64,000 bases of DNA from NCBI GenBank assembly GCA_020631895.1, contig JACKGR010000002.1, forward strand, positions 92,639-156,638, read 5' to 3'. This DNA is from Candidatus Nomurabacteria bacterium (GTDB taxonomy: Bacteria; Patescibacteriota; Saccharimonadia; Saccharimonadales; UBA7683). Of the stretch, positions 17,062 through 24,603 are shown in pieces. The notes under the pieces were generated by a model that worked only from the letters and a program-made list of their open reading frames with translations, was not told the DNA's origin and made no database searches. The stretch's first letter is position 1. The number at the start of each line of letters is the position of its first letter. The position numbers and the translations under genes are program-made.

Positions 17062-18249
17062 ATGCCATATCACGCAAAATCAGCACTTCATCTAAAGCCA
17101 ACTTTTGAGATAGTAATAACCAGAATGGTATTCACTCTTGGTGTTGCAATTACTACCGTAGGTGTACCGCTTTACTTTGTAGAGCTAGGTGCCTCTGATT
17201 CCCAAATAGGTCTTTATATAGGTGTACTGTCACTTTTAATTGGCGTGCTCACACTTTTTCTTCCTCCATTTTTAGAAAAGTTTAATCAATTAAAAATTTT
17301 AGTTACTAGTTACTTTTTGACTGGTCTAGCATTGTTTGGATTTGGTCATACAAAATTTATACCACAAGCTATCTTTTTACTATTTGTAGTTCACTTTTTT
17401 ATTACTGTTGGCGCCGATTCAATAGGAATACTTTTTAAAGATTCAACAAGGAGCAAAAAAGAGTTTTCGCGCGACACAGGGCTAATGGGATCACTTATAA
17501 ATTTCAGTTGGTTTGTTGGCCCACTTATCGGAGGGTTAATGTTAAATTATGCAGGTGTAAGAGGTCTTTTTGGTATGTCGGCATTATTTTGTATATTGGG
17601 CGCCACCTTTATCTTGTTGATGCCCTTTAAGACAGTTAATAAAAAAAGGCCCGAGATTGACGGCAGTCTTAAGGAAAATCTATTATTTTATGTCAAAAGT
17701 CAAAAGCTTAGAATCGCATATATCCAGAACATGGGTCAATCAGTCTGGTGGGGTTTTGTTTGGACTTTTATCCCAATTTTTATGGTGAGACAAGGTTATA
17801 GTGTTGCAAGTATCGGAATATTTATTGGCCTGACGCAGTTACCATTATTTTTGTTAGAATTCATTACCGTAAAAGTACTAGCCAAATATAGTTATCGTTC
17901 AGTATTTTTTGTTTCATACGCATTATTGGGACTGATAGGCATCTTTGCATTTTTTACTTCCATCTACTCCACTATACTAGTAGCAATTATGGTAGGGTCG
18001 TTTGCAATGAGTTTTGTTGAGCCTATTAGTCAGCTCTACTTTTTTGATCAAGTCAGCAAACTTGAGGAAGAGAAGACTTATCCGGTTTATGGAACGTCAA
18101 ATATTGTTGGTGGTACCGTCATAAGACTTATAATCGGCGCGGGATTAGCATTGTTTGCAGATCGCGTGGCGTTTCTAATACTAGCATTTGTTATGTTACT
18201 TACTGCATACAACGCACTAAAGATTAAAACTCATAAAATAGCAGCTTAA
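17062..18249 (+). CDS. Major facilitator superfamily transporter
   Basis: TATAAT ends 7 nt before the ATG (leaderless). 395 aa with ~12 predicted membrane helices in two halves joined by a cytoplasmic loop (FKTVNKKRPEIDGSLKEN). MFS-type glycine-rich helices (GPLIGGLMLNYAGVRGLFG). The substrate cannot be told. A bidirectional terminator separates it from the RRM gene. Confidence 0.8.
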   Translation: MPYHAKSALHLKPTFEIVITRMVFTLGVAITTVGVPLYFVELGASDSQIGLYIGVLSLLIGVLTLFLPPFLEKFNQLKILVTSYFLTGLALFGFGHTKFIPQAIFLLFVVHFFITVGADSIGILFKDSTRSKKEFSRDTGLMGSLINFSWFVGPLIGGLMLNYAGVRGLFGMSALFCILGATFILLMPFKTVNKKRPEIDGSLKENLLFYVKSQKLRIAYIQNMGQSVWWGFVWTFIPIFMVRQGYSVASIGIFIGLTQLPLFLLEFITVKVLAKYSYRSVFFVSYALLGLIGIFAFFTSIYSTILVAIMVGSFAMSFVEPISQLYFFDQVSKLEEEKTYPVYGTSNIVGGTVIRLIIGAGLALFADRVAFLILAFVMLLTAYNALKIKTHKIAA

Positions 18250-18251
18250 CT

Positions 18252-18281
18252 AAAAAGCTCCCGAATTAACGGGAGCTTTTT
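18252..18281. terminator. Bidirectional intrinsic terminator
   Basis: AAAAAGCTCCCG-AATTAA-CGGGAGCTTTTT, symmetrical, serving both the MFS gene (+) and the RRM gene (-). Confidence 0.85.
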
Positions 18282-18295
18282 AGCGTGGTAATTGA

Positions 18296-18610
18296 TTACC
18301 AGCTTTTTTGACGGAATGAACCGCCATCACCGCCGCCGTTGTTATCACGACGAGGACGATCCTCTTGTGGACGAGCTTCGTTAACCGTTAAAGTACGGCC
18401 ACCAAGTTCAGTTCCATTAAGAGCTTTTTCAGCTGCTTTACCTTCTTCGTCATTCTCAAATTCTACAAAGCCGAAGCCCTTAGAACGTTGAGTTTCACGA
18501 TCGGTAATAACACGTGCTGAAGCGACTGTACCATGAGCTGCAAAAAGCTGCTCTAGATCATCACTTGTAGTGCTGAATGGTAAGCCTCCAACAAATAGTC
18601 GATATGCCAT
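18296..18610 (-). CDS. RNA-binding protein, single RRM
   Basis: 104 aa. RNP2 RLFVGGLPF is at residues 4-12 and RNP1 KGFGFVEF near 45-52, with a glycine-rich tail (NNGGGDGGSF), like cyanobacterial cold-inducible Rbp proteins. The start is taken at MAYRLFVGG because the fold begins there and AAAGGA lies upstream. A ~130-nt leader that could fold is typical of cold-regulated RRM genes, but this is inference. Confidence 0.85.
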   Translation of the reverse strand: MAYRLFVGGLPFSTTSDDLEQLFAAHGTVASARVITDRETQRSKGFGFVEFENDEEGKAAEKALNGTELGGRTLTVNEARPQEDRPRRDNNGGGDGGSFRQKSW

Positions 18611-18799
18611 TATGTGTATGTATCCTTTGTTTAAACTACTGCAGTTCGACCATGTAACGTAACTAAGGTACCGAGAGAAACTAACGATCCATACACGTAC
18701 TGACTGCGTGAGCTCATTATAAAACACATTTAATAAATATGCGAGCATAAGCAGTTACTAATATGTTAATCAACTTGTGATTTTTGGTATAGTTGTAGT

Positions 18800-19450
18800 A
18801 TGAAGATAACAAAATTAGTACATTCCTGTCTGCTGATTGAGAAAGATGGTAAGAAGATTCTTGTTGACCCTGGAGTTTATAGTTGGCAGAACGAGGCCGT
18901 AAAGAATATCAACTTCTCAGGGTTGGCATCTGTCGTAGTGACTCACAATCATCCTGATCATCTAAATGACGAGTTCGTAGCAGCCGTTAAAATGGTTTCA
19001 CCGGACGCTAAATGGTATGGCCCTGGACAAGTGGTCGAGCAACTAAAAGGCATAGGTATTGAAGCATCAACATCTAGCCAAGAAGAACACGTTAAGTTTG
19101 TTGAGTCAGAACATGCAGATTTATCACCTTGGTACGGTGAGCAACCAGATCATATCAGTTTTTTGCTGTTTGGTGAAGTTTTAATAAGTGGCGATTGCCA
19201 AACCTTAAAAAGTGCTCATGGGGCAAGAATACTAGCGAGTGCAATTAACGGTGGGCCATGGGGCGCAGTTGTTGGTTTTTGTAAGATGATTGAATCTATG
19301 AATGAGCGACCGAAAGTCGTACTTCCACTTCATGACTGGCATTGGAACGATGAGGCCAGAGCAGCAATTTACTCAAAGTTGCCAGAAGTTATGGGTCAGT
19401 TTGATGTTACATTTATTCCACTACAAACTTGCGAGCCGCAAGAAGTATAA
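18800..19450 (+). CDS. Metallo-beta-lactamase-fold hydrolase (UlaG/UPF0173-like)
   Basis: TATAGT ends 6 nt before the ATG (leaderless). MKITKLVHSCLLIEKDGKKI opens a typical small MBL hydrolase. The zinc motif is THNHPDHL (HxHxDH) near residue 53, and a later acid GEVLISGDCQT and final histidine LPLHDWHWND complete the site. 216 aa. Substrate unknown. Convergent with the oxidoreductase gene, 1 bp apart. Confidence 0.75.
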   Translation: MKITKLVHSCLLIEKDGKKILVDPGVYSWQNEAVKNINFSGLASVVVTHNHPDHLNDEFVAAVKMVSPDAKWYGPGQVVEQLKGIGIEASTSSQEEHVKFVESEHADLSPWYGEQPDHISFLLFGEVLISGDCQTLKSAHGARILASAINGGPWGAVVGFCKMIESMNERPKVVLPLHDWHWNDEARAAIYSKLPEVMGQFDVTFIPLQTCEPQEV

Positions 19451-19451
19451 C

Positions 19452-20831
19452 TCAGTCTGATTTAGAAAGTTTGGCGCAGGCTACGCGGACTATCTCTGAC
19501 CAGGTGCCGAAAGAGTGGACGGTGTGGGCTACTTGTTGGGCTGTTAGGTTGTGTTGGATAGCAAGTGATAGCTCGCCGATTAGTTCGCTGGCCTCTGGGC
19601 AAACAATAGTAGCTCCAAGTATTACATTGTTTTCTTTGCTGGCCATCACCTTAATAAATCCATCGTAAAATCCGCTAGTAGCACTCTTGGCGACAACTGA
19701 AATAGGAGTCACTACAGATTTATATTGTATTTTGTGATCTTTGATTTGTCTCTCAGTAAGTCCGGTTGATGCGACTTGCGGATTTGTGAATATTGATCTT
19801 GGGATTGCTTTATATTTAGCCTCAACGGGCATCCTTGGGTGAACAATGTTATGAGCAACTACTTGGCCTTGATAGGCGGCAGCGTGAGTATAGTGATAGG
19901 GTCCGGCGCAGTCGCCAATTGCATATATATTTTTTGTAGATGTCTGTTGATAGCGATTTGTTTTGATTTGAGATGGTGAGTGGGAAACTCCGGCGTTCTC
20001 AAGACCAATATCCACAACGGCCTGCTTGCCGGTGGCCAAGAGAATCTCATCAACAACTAGTTGGCCAGTTTTACTGCCACGTGCAAGCTGGAGACTGCGT
20101 TTGAGTCCAGATTTTGATACAGAAGTAACGTTAGTGTTGAGTAGAATACTCATGCCATATTCTTTTCGGAATCGATTCTCAATTAACTTTGATGTTTCGG
20201 GTTCTTCACTACCTATTAAAGAACCAGACGATTCAACAATTGTGACTTTTGATCCAAAGATAGCAAAAAGTTGAGCAAACTCAACTCCGGTTTCGCCACC
20301 ACCTATAACTGCAAGGTTCTTTGGAGGACGAATTAAGTCGATAGCCTCTTTATGGGTTAAAAAGCCAGCTTTACTCAGCCCAGCGATTTCTGGTAGAACT
20401 AAATCTGAGCCTGTTGCAATCACAAAGTCTTTAGCAGTAAATCGGGCAGATCCGATGGATATAGTCTGGTTATCTAAAAAGTAGGCTTTGCCCTTAATAA
20501 CGCTGATACCCTGGCTTATAAATGTATCCTCAGAGTAGGCCTTTTTTGTTAACCTTAGGACCGTATCCTTCCATGCTTTTACGCTAGGGTAGTTATATCC
20601 AACTGTTGTTGCTCTGATTCCAAAAGCAGAACCGCGCTTTGCAGTTTCAAATGCCGAGGCAGCATGGAGAAGGGCTTTGGTAGGAATACTGCTGTGGTTG
20701 AGTACTTGTCCACCCAGACTACTAGCTTCAACAAGAGCAACTGATTTACCGCTTTTAGCAATCTGCTGGGCGGCAACACTTCCTCCAGCACCACTACCAA
20801 TTACGATCACATCATAGTCGAATGAAGCCAT
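19452..20831 (-). CDS. FAD-dependent disulfide-oxidoreductase family protein lacking the active-site disulfide
   Basis: FAD loop VIVIGSGAGGSVAA (residues 8-21), NAD(P) loop LAVIGGGETGVEFAQ, second FAD motif IYAIGDCAG and a dimerisation domain: the lipoamide-dehydrogenase/mercuric-reductase architecture, 459 aa. The redox motif is GGQVLNHSSIPTK (residues 40-52), so both cysteines (positions 43 and 48) are replaced by Val and Ser. The C-terminal catalytic HPT is FGT. It should bind FAD and NAD(P)H but cannot use the classical dithiol relay. It overlaps the upstream ATP-cone gene by 20 bp. Confidence 0.8.
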   Translation of the reverse strand: MASFDYDVIVIGSGAGGSVAAQQIAKSGKSVALVEASSLGGQVLNHSSIPTKALLHAASAFETAKRGSAFGIRATTVGYNYPSVKAWKDTVLRLTKKAYSEDTFISQGISVIKGKAYFLDNQTISIGSARFTAKDFVIATGSDLVLPEIAGLSKAGFLTHKEAIDLIRPPKNLAVIGGGETGVEFAQLFAIFGSKVTIVESSGSLIGSEEPETSKLIENRFRKEYGMSILLNTNVTSVSKSGLKRSLQLARGSKTGQLVVDEILLATGKQAVVDIGLENAGVSHSPSQIKTNRYQQTSTKNIYAIGDCAGPYHYTHAAAYQGQVVAHNIVHPRMPVEAKYKAIPRSIFTNPQVASTGLTERQIKDHKIQYKSVVTPISVVAKSATSGFYDGFIKVMASKENNVILGATIVCPEASELIGELSLAIQHNLTAQQVAHTVHSFGTWSEIVRVACAKLSKSD

Positions 20832-21186
20832 ATTGATCCTCGCTTACTGCAAACTCTTTGATAGGTGAGAATACGTGGGCTGCTCTAGGATTAAAAGTCT
20901 GCAGTGCTCTTGCAGCTTGTCTAGTGATATCAGCCTGAGTAACCTCCTCTTTATCGACTAGCCAAGACTCTACGTGTTTGCAAACTTCAACAGCAGTCTT
21001 TTCAGCTTCGCCCGCGTAACCAAAAGCCTTCATACATGCATGATATACATCTGTGGCAAGACCATGTCGATCATATGCAGTAGTGTGGTTTTTATGGACT
21101 ACTCTTTTGGATGGAGCCTCATTAACAAACACACTCTCCCAGTGAGGCGATGTTTTTTTGCGTTGTGTTGAGTGTATATGAAACAT
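20812..21186 (-). CDS. Stand-alone ATP-cone-like protein
   Basis: The stretch from about AYDRHGLATDVYHACMKAF, through the VCKHVESWL helix and EEVTQADITRQAARAL, to NPRAAHVFSPIKEF follows the ATP-cone pattern known from NrdR and class I/III ribonucleotide reductases, which bind ATP/dATP. No zinc ribbon or reductase domain is attached. The start is put at MFHIH; an ATG at 21228 lies on top of a possible TATAGT box. It is translationally coupled to the FAD oxidoreductase downstream. Confidence 0.5.
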   Translation of the reverse strand: MFHIHSTQRKKTSPHWESVFVNEAPSKRVVHKNHTTAYDRHGLATDVYHACMKAFGYAGEAEKTAVEVCKHVESWLVDKEEVTQADITRQAARALQTFNPRAAHVFSPIKEFAVSEDQYGFIRL

Positions 21187-21264
21187 GATATCTGTTTTTG
21201 GCTTATGCTTATATTTAACTATACACATCTATCCCACTACTGTCCACAACTCAAGTGTACGGTA

Positions 21265-21293
21265 TTGACAAATAATAAAGCTTATGCTAATAT
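21265..21293 (+). promoter_or_regulatory. Consensus promoter of the small structured transcript
   Basis: TTGACA at 21265-21270, exactly 17-nt spacer, TAATAT at 21288-21293. One of the best sigma-70-type promoters in the window. Confidence 0.75.
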
Positions 21294-21361
21294 ATATGTG
21301 TTGTTATACGACGTCACACATACAACAAAAACAATATAAACCAAAAGTAGGAGCCCATTTT

Positions 21362-21406
21362 ATGAGCAAACCTAAAAAGATAGTTATTAAATATATACCA
21401 TCTTAA
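21362..21406 (+). CDS. 14-aa peptide MSKPKKIVIKYIPS
   Basis: ATG with AGGAG 8 nt upstream, 14 sense codons, TAA. It is short but has a real promoter, ribosome site and terminator. The basic, hydrophobic composition resembles a leader peptide. Translation would cover or release the downstream hairpins. Confidence 0.4.
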   Translation: MSKPKKIVIKYIPS

Positions 21407-21470
21407 CTAGGACCTCTTTTGGCCAAAAGACCAGCAGGTCTACCCCTAACAGGGAAAATCTGCTACGATT

Positions 21471-21511
21471 AAGACCGTATTTTGATTAACGTCATCATAC
21501 GGTCTTTTTGT
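21471..21511 (+). terminator. Intrinsic terminator of the small transcript
   Basis: AAGACCGTAT (21471-21480) pairs with ATACGGTCTT (21497-21506), followed by T-rich sequence. Confidence 0.85.
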
Positions 21512-21534
21512 TGAGAGCACATCTTAATAACCAC

Positions 21535-21646
21535 AATTTTACAAACCAAGGCAGCGACCTGTTTGTAAAATTGAAAGGAGGCACCGCGAAAGGCGTAAGC
21601 TTTTGTGCTTTAGCACAAAACGTAAACCTGTAGCGCGTGCCGACGC
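21535..21646 (+). ncRNA. Structured tRNA 5'-leader element, copy B
   Basis: Perfect 12-bp stem 21535-21546 with 21561-21572 around a 14-nt loop CAAGGCAGCGACCT, then AAAGGAGG, closing stem GGCAC-GCG/CGC-GTGCC (21580-21588 with 21634-21641, one bulge), inner hairpin TTTTGTGC-TTTA-GCACAAAA (21601-21620), the linker GTAAACCTGTAG and final GACGC just before the tRNA. The stems are unlike those of copies A and C, yet each pairs fully. Confidence 0.65.
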
Positions 21647-21723
21647 GGCAGCGTAGCTCAGTTGGTTAGAGCGCAGGACTCATAAGCCTGAGGTCACTGG
21701 TTCAATTCCAGTCGCTGCTACCA
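21647..21723 (+). tRNA. Elongator tRNA-Met (CAU)
   Basis: 77 nt with encoded CCA. Acceptor GGCAGCG/CGCTGCT (first pair G-U), D-arm GCTCAGTTGGTTAGAGC as in elongator Met, anticodon loop CTCATAA, T-arm ACTGG-TTCAATT-CCAGT. The anticodon stem CAGGA/GCCTG has an A-G mismatch next to the loop. Preceded by leader element B; unlike the other two, no 3' duplication follows. Confidence 0.85.
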
Positions 21724-21739
21724 TTCGACTTTCAAATGT

Positions 21740-22555
21740 TCAATTAATTACTTCAATTTGACCGGTGGCTTTGCCGACGCCAATAACTAGTTTATCTACA
21801 GGGTTAATGCCCAGGTCGTGACGATCAGGCTTTTCATGGTGCTGGTCATGTCTTTCCACCATACATCTTAAAGGTTGGCTTAATCTTGAAGTATTTATTC
21901 TGCCATCTGATATGCCTGATTTGTTTTCGGTATATGATGTAATCCCGGGCTGCAAGCCCATGGGTACCAAGCTGGAGGCAACAAAACAGGTAGCCGTGAC
22001 TGCCGGTCTTTTAGATCCTGCAAATTTAGCAGCTGTAAAAACAGCCATAAAGCCAATTGCAGGTGGAATCGCAGCGGTTAACCCTCCTTTTGCAGCAAAT
22101 CTTTCGTACCAAGGGTTATCATTGAATATTCTTTTGCCATCTTCTACTTTTGTCAGTGGATCATCAAATAGCTCGCTTTGGCTCCAGTGTTGGACCTCTG
22201 GTTTTGAAGGATCAATAGGTGCCTCATTTGTACCCGATGATTTTAAAGTAGCAGATATTGCTCCAACTGTGCTTTTTTGTGCTTCCATGTGATCAGCGCG
22301 ATGGTGTTTCCTGTGTCTTAAAGCGAACTTGTTAGCACTTAAACCGTATGCAGCTAGAACGACTCTCGAGAACTTATTGACCCAGGGTTTAGTCTTTAAT
22401 GTATGATGTGATAACTCTTGGTGTGCGAAAACTTCAATGGCTATTGATTTTGATGCTGCGCCAGCGAAAAGTCCAAGTCCGGCAGCCATTAAGACATCTT
22501 TATTAGATGAAGAAGAACCCTCATTATGAGATTTATTCCTAAGTATATTTGGCAT
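21740..22555 (-). CDS. Fatty-acid desaturase-like di-iron membrane protein
   Basis: Three histidine clusters of the acyl-CoA/acyl-lipid desaturase family: AHQELSHH (HxxxxHH-like), LRHRKHHRADH (HxxHH) and ERHDQHHEKPDRH (HxxHH), with intervening hydrophobic segments. 271 aa is close to short bacterial delta-9 desaturases. It would place double bonds in membrane fatty acids that such a host-dependent cell imports. No electron-donor gene is adjacent. Confidence 0.75.
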   Translation of the reverse strand: MPNILRNKSHNEGSSSSNKDVLMAAGLGLFAGAASKSIAIEVFAHQELSHHTLKTKPWVNKFSRVVLAAYGLSANKFALRHRKHHRADHMEAQKSTVGAISATLKSSGTNEAPIDPSKPEVQHWSQSELFDDPLTKVEDGKRIFNDNPWYERFAAKGGLTAAIPPAIGFMAVFTAAKFAGSKRPAVTATCFVASSLVPMGLQPGITSYTENKSGISDGRINTSRLSQPLRCMVERHDQHHEKPDRHDLGINPVDKLVIGVGKATGQIEVIN

Positions 22556-22648
22556 TAGTTATATTTTGACTTAACTATTTTTCAGTCGCAAGCACAAGAG
22601 GAATATAATACTGGAGTATAATGCTCATATGAATAAGAATTTTAGGGT

Positions 22649-22813
22649 ATGGACAAAAAGTTAATTGTATTTATGGCGGGAGTTGGGGGAACGGTTGGAG
22701 GATATCTGCCGGTGCTTCTTGGTGCCGGGTCATTATCTGGTTGGAGTTTACTAGGTGGATTTATTGGCGGCATCCTTGGAATATTTATTGGATATAAATT
22801 GTCTGATTATTAG
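22649..22813 (+). CDS. Glycine-rich small membrane protein
   Basis: 54 aa (MDKKLIVFMAGVGGTVGGY to GYKLSDY) made of two hydrophobic helices with glycine-zipper spacing (GGFIGGILGIFIG). Located between the desaturase and a hypothetical gene. No family assigned; the composition strongly suggests a real membrane miniprotein. Confidence 0.5.
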   Translation: MDKKLIVFMAGVGGTVGGYLPVLLGAGSLSGWSLLGGFIGGILGIFIGYKLSDY

Positions 22814-22851
22814 TCAAATCGTCTGCGTACATGCTATAATAAAATCCTAGT

Positions 22852-23667
22852 ATGTCAGTACTAGAACGACCTAAATTAGAAATTGAAGAAACCGAGAAAA
22901 TAACGGCCAACGGCCGTTTTTTTTATAATCCAGAGGATCCTAACGAGTCGATTCACTCTCGGATAATAAACTTCACTAGTAAATTATTTGAGCACTATAA
23001 ATTAAACAGCGGTCAAGATTTTATGTTTGTACAACTTTTGAGAACAGACGGTGAATTTCAACCAATCGTTATGGGTGCCGAAGGAGATAACGTTAGCCTA
23101 AAGTATAACGGCACTGCTATTGCTGGCGGTTCATCTCCACTGTGGGAGGTTGTGATCGCACATGAAGACGGAAGGTCAGTAAATCAGCTAATGCTTCGTG
23201 GTGGCCTTCATGTAATTCAGAGAGATTACGATCACCAAGGCAAGCTTAGGCACGTTGAGATGCAGGGAGATATTCTTTCAACTTGGCGGGCAGTAGAAAT
23301 CATACTTGACGATGACCTAACTCACGACTACCTCATAAACGATATACCGGATAAACATTTAAGATCTGATAGATCTATAGATTCAGATTTGACTAGCAAA
23401 AGATTAAGGCTACCTCCCGGTTGTGATCAAGGTAGTAGAAGTAGATTTAACTGTTCTTACACTCCCGAAGAGGCAAAAGCAAAGCTAAATGAAATTTTTG
23501 AGGGAGAGAATGGCGCAGAATTTAGTCAGGCATATAAGGATGGCATGTTTCATATAGTAAATCTCAGAAAATATGACACACCTCAAGCAGCGTTTTATGT
23601 TATGGTTCAAATCCTTTGCGAGATTGCCGCCAGACTGCACGACCAAGCAACAGATGATACTATATAG
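22852..23667 (+). CDS. Hypothetical protein upstream of tilS
   Basis: 271 aa, soluble, alternating strands and helices, with two cysteines (PPGCDQGSRSRFNCSYT) and no membrane segment. TATAAT lies 11 nt before the ATG. The stop is 2 bp before tilS, so both are co-transcribed. I do not recognise the family and see no catalytic motif. Confidence 0.65.
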   Translation: MSVLERPKLEIEETEKITANGRFFYNPEDPNESIHSRIINFTSKLFEHYKLNSGQDFMFVQLLRTDGEFQPIVMGAEGDNVSLKYNGTAIAGGSSPLWEVVIAHEDGRSVNQLMLRGGLHVIQRDYDHQGKLRHVEMQGDILSTWRAVEIILDDDLTHDYLINDIPDKHLRSDRSIDSDLTSKRLRLPPGCDQGSRSRFNCSYTPEEAKAKLNEIFEGENGAEFSQAYKDGMFHIVNLRKYDTPQAAFYVMVQILCEIAARLHDQATDDTI

Positions 23668-23669
23668 GA

Positions 23670-24563
23670 ATGAAGTATATTGTGGCGGTCAGTGGTGGGG
23701 TTGATTCTGTTGTTCTTCTAGATATGCTGGTCAACGGCCATATTGATTTGCCGGATGCTGAGTTTGTAGTTGCTCATTTTGATCATGGCATAAGAGAGAA
23801 CTCCGCGGATGATGCTAGGCTAGTTTCCGAGTTGGCTCAGAGATATGGGTTGCCGGTTGAGATTGAGCGAGTTGAACTGGGGCCTGACGTGAGCGAAGAG
23901 AAGGCTCGTGACGAGAGGTATAAATTTTTGCAAAAGAGTCGCAAAAAACATAAGGCATCCCACATTATTACAGCACATCACCGAGATGATTTGATCGAAA
24001 CTGCCATATTCAACTTAAGTCGTGGAACTGGTTGGCGTGGTTTGGCCAGCTTAAAATCTACTGATGGAATCTTGAGACCGCTGCTTTATCTTACAAAAGA
24101 AGATTTGTACTCGCATGCACGCAAACATCAACTTAATTGGTCAGAAGATATTACAAACCAGGACGAGGCGTACTCCAGAAATTATGTAAGACGTAGCTTA
24201 ATCCCAAAAGCAACTTCAATCGATCCGACTTTTAAGGCTAGGATGAATGACATAATATCCAAAGTTCAATTCTTGCAAGAAGAGATAGATTTACAGATCA
24301 AAGGTATACTTGCTCAGGCTAAACTTGATGATGACACGTACATTCTTCCTCGGCACAAATTAGTTATGTGGCCCAACATTGTATCCCTTGAGATTATTAG
24401 AGCAATAGTGATTGAACTTGATCCGGACTGGCATCCGACAACTCTTCAACTAAATCTATTGTTGAATTATTGCAAGACATCTAAACCTAGCAAAAAATAT
24501 GAATTGTCAAAACGAGTCAGGATAGATAGCTTAAGTAATCACCTACAGTTTAAAAAGTTCTAG
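23670..24563 (+). CDS. tilS: tRNA(Ile)-lysidine synthase
   Basis: N-type ATP pyrophosphatase: PP-loop SGGVDS at residues 8-13, HFDHGIRENSADDA and the TilS-specific AHHRDDLIETAIFNLSRGTGWRGL. 297 aa, i.e. the catalytic domain plus linker, lacking most of the C-terminal tRNA-binding domain of longer TilS proteins. It converts C34 of the CAU tRNA-Ile2 (encoded at 8929-9004) to lysidine. Confidence 0.9.
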   Translation: MKYIVAVSGGVDSVVLLDMLVNGHIDLPDAEFVVAHFDHGIRENSADDARLVSELAQRYGLPVEIERVELGPDVSEEKARDERYKFLQKSRKKHKASHIITAHHRDDLIETAIFNLSRGTGWRGLASLKSTDGILRPLLYLTKEDLYSHARKHQLNWSEDITNQDEAYSRNYVRRSLIPKATSIDPTFKARMNDIISKVQFLQEEIDLQIKGILAQAKLDDDTYILPRHKLVMWPNIVSLEIIRAIVIELDPDWHPTTLQLNLLLNYCKTSKPSKKYELSKRVRIDSLSNHLQFKKF

Positions 24564-24603
24564 GGGTATGTTAATGTATCAAGGTATAAAAGGAGACTAA
24601 TTA

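Larger units (their letters stand above)
21300..21511 (+). ncRNA. Small structured transcript with a 14-codon ORF
   Basis: Bounded by a consensus promoter and a strong terminator (~210 nt). After the short ORF come a perfect 16-bp palindrome TCTTTTGGCCAAAAGA (21415-21430), an overlapping hairpin AGACC-AGCA-GGTCT (21428-21441) and GCAG/CTGC closing pairs (21434-21437 with 21460-21463). These could be mutually exclusive structures. No protein gene follows on this strand before the tRNA element. Either a regulatory RNA or a small-protein mRNA. Confidence 0.5.

Noticed and set aside
21300..21511. tmRNA with a short tag frame
   Set aside because: There is no tRNA-like acceptor end or T-arm, and the ORF has its own ATG and ribosome site.
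21573..21590. T-box-like sequence AAGGAGGCACCGCG in leader element B
   Set aside because: Copies A and C keep the architecture but not this sequence, and the element precedes tRNA genes, not amino-acid genes; the similarity is probably chance.
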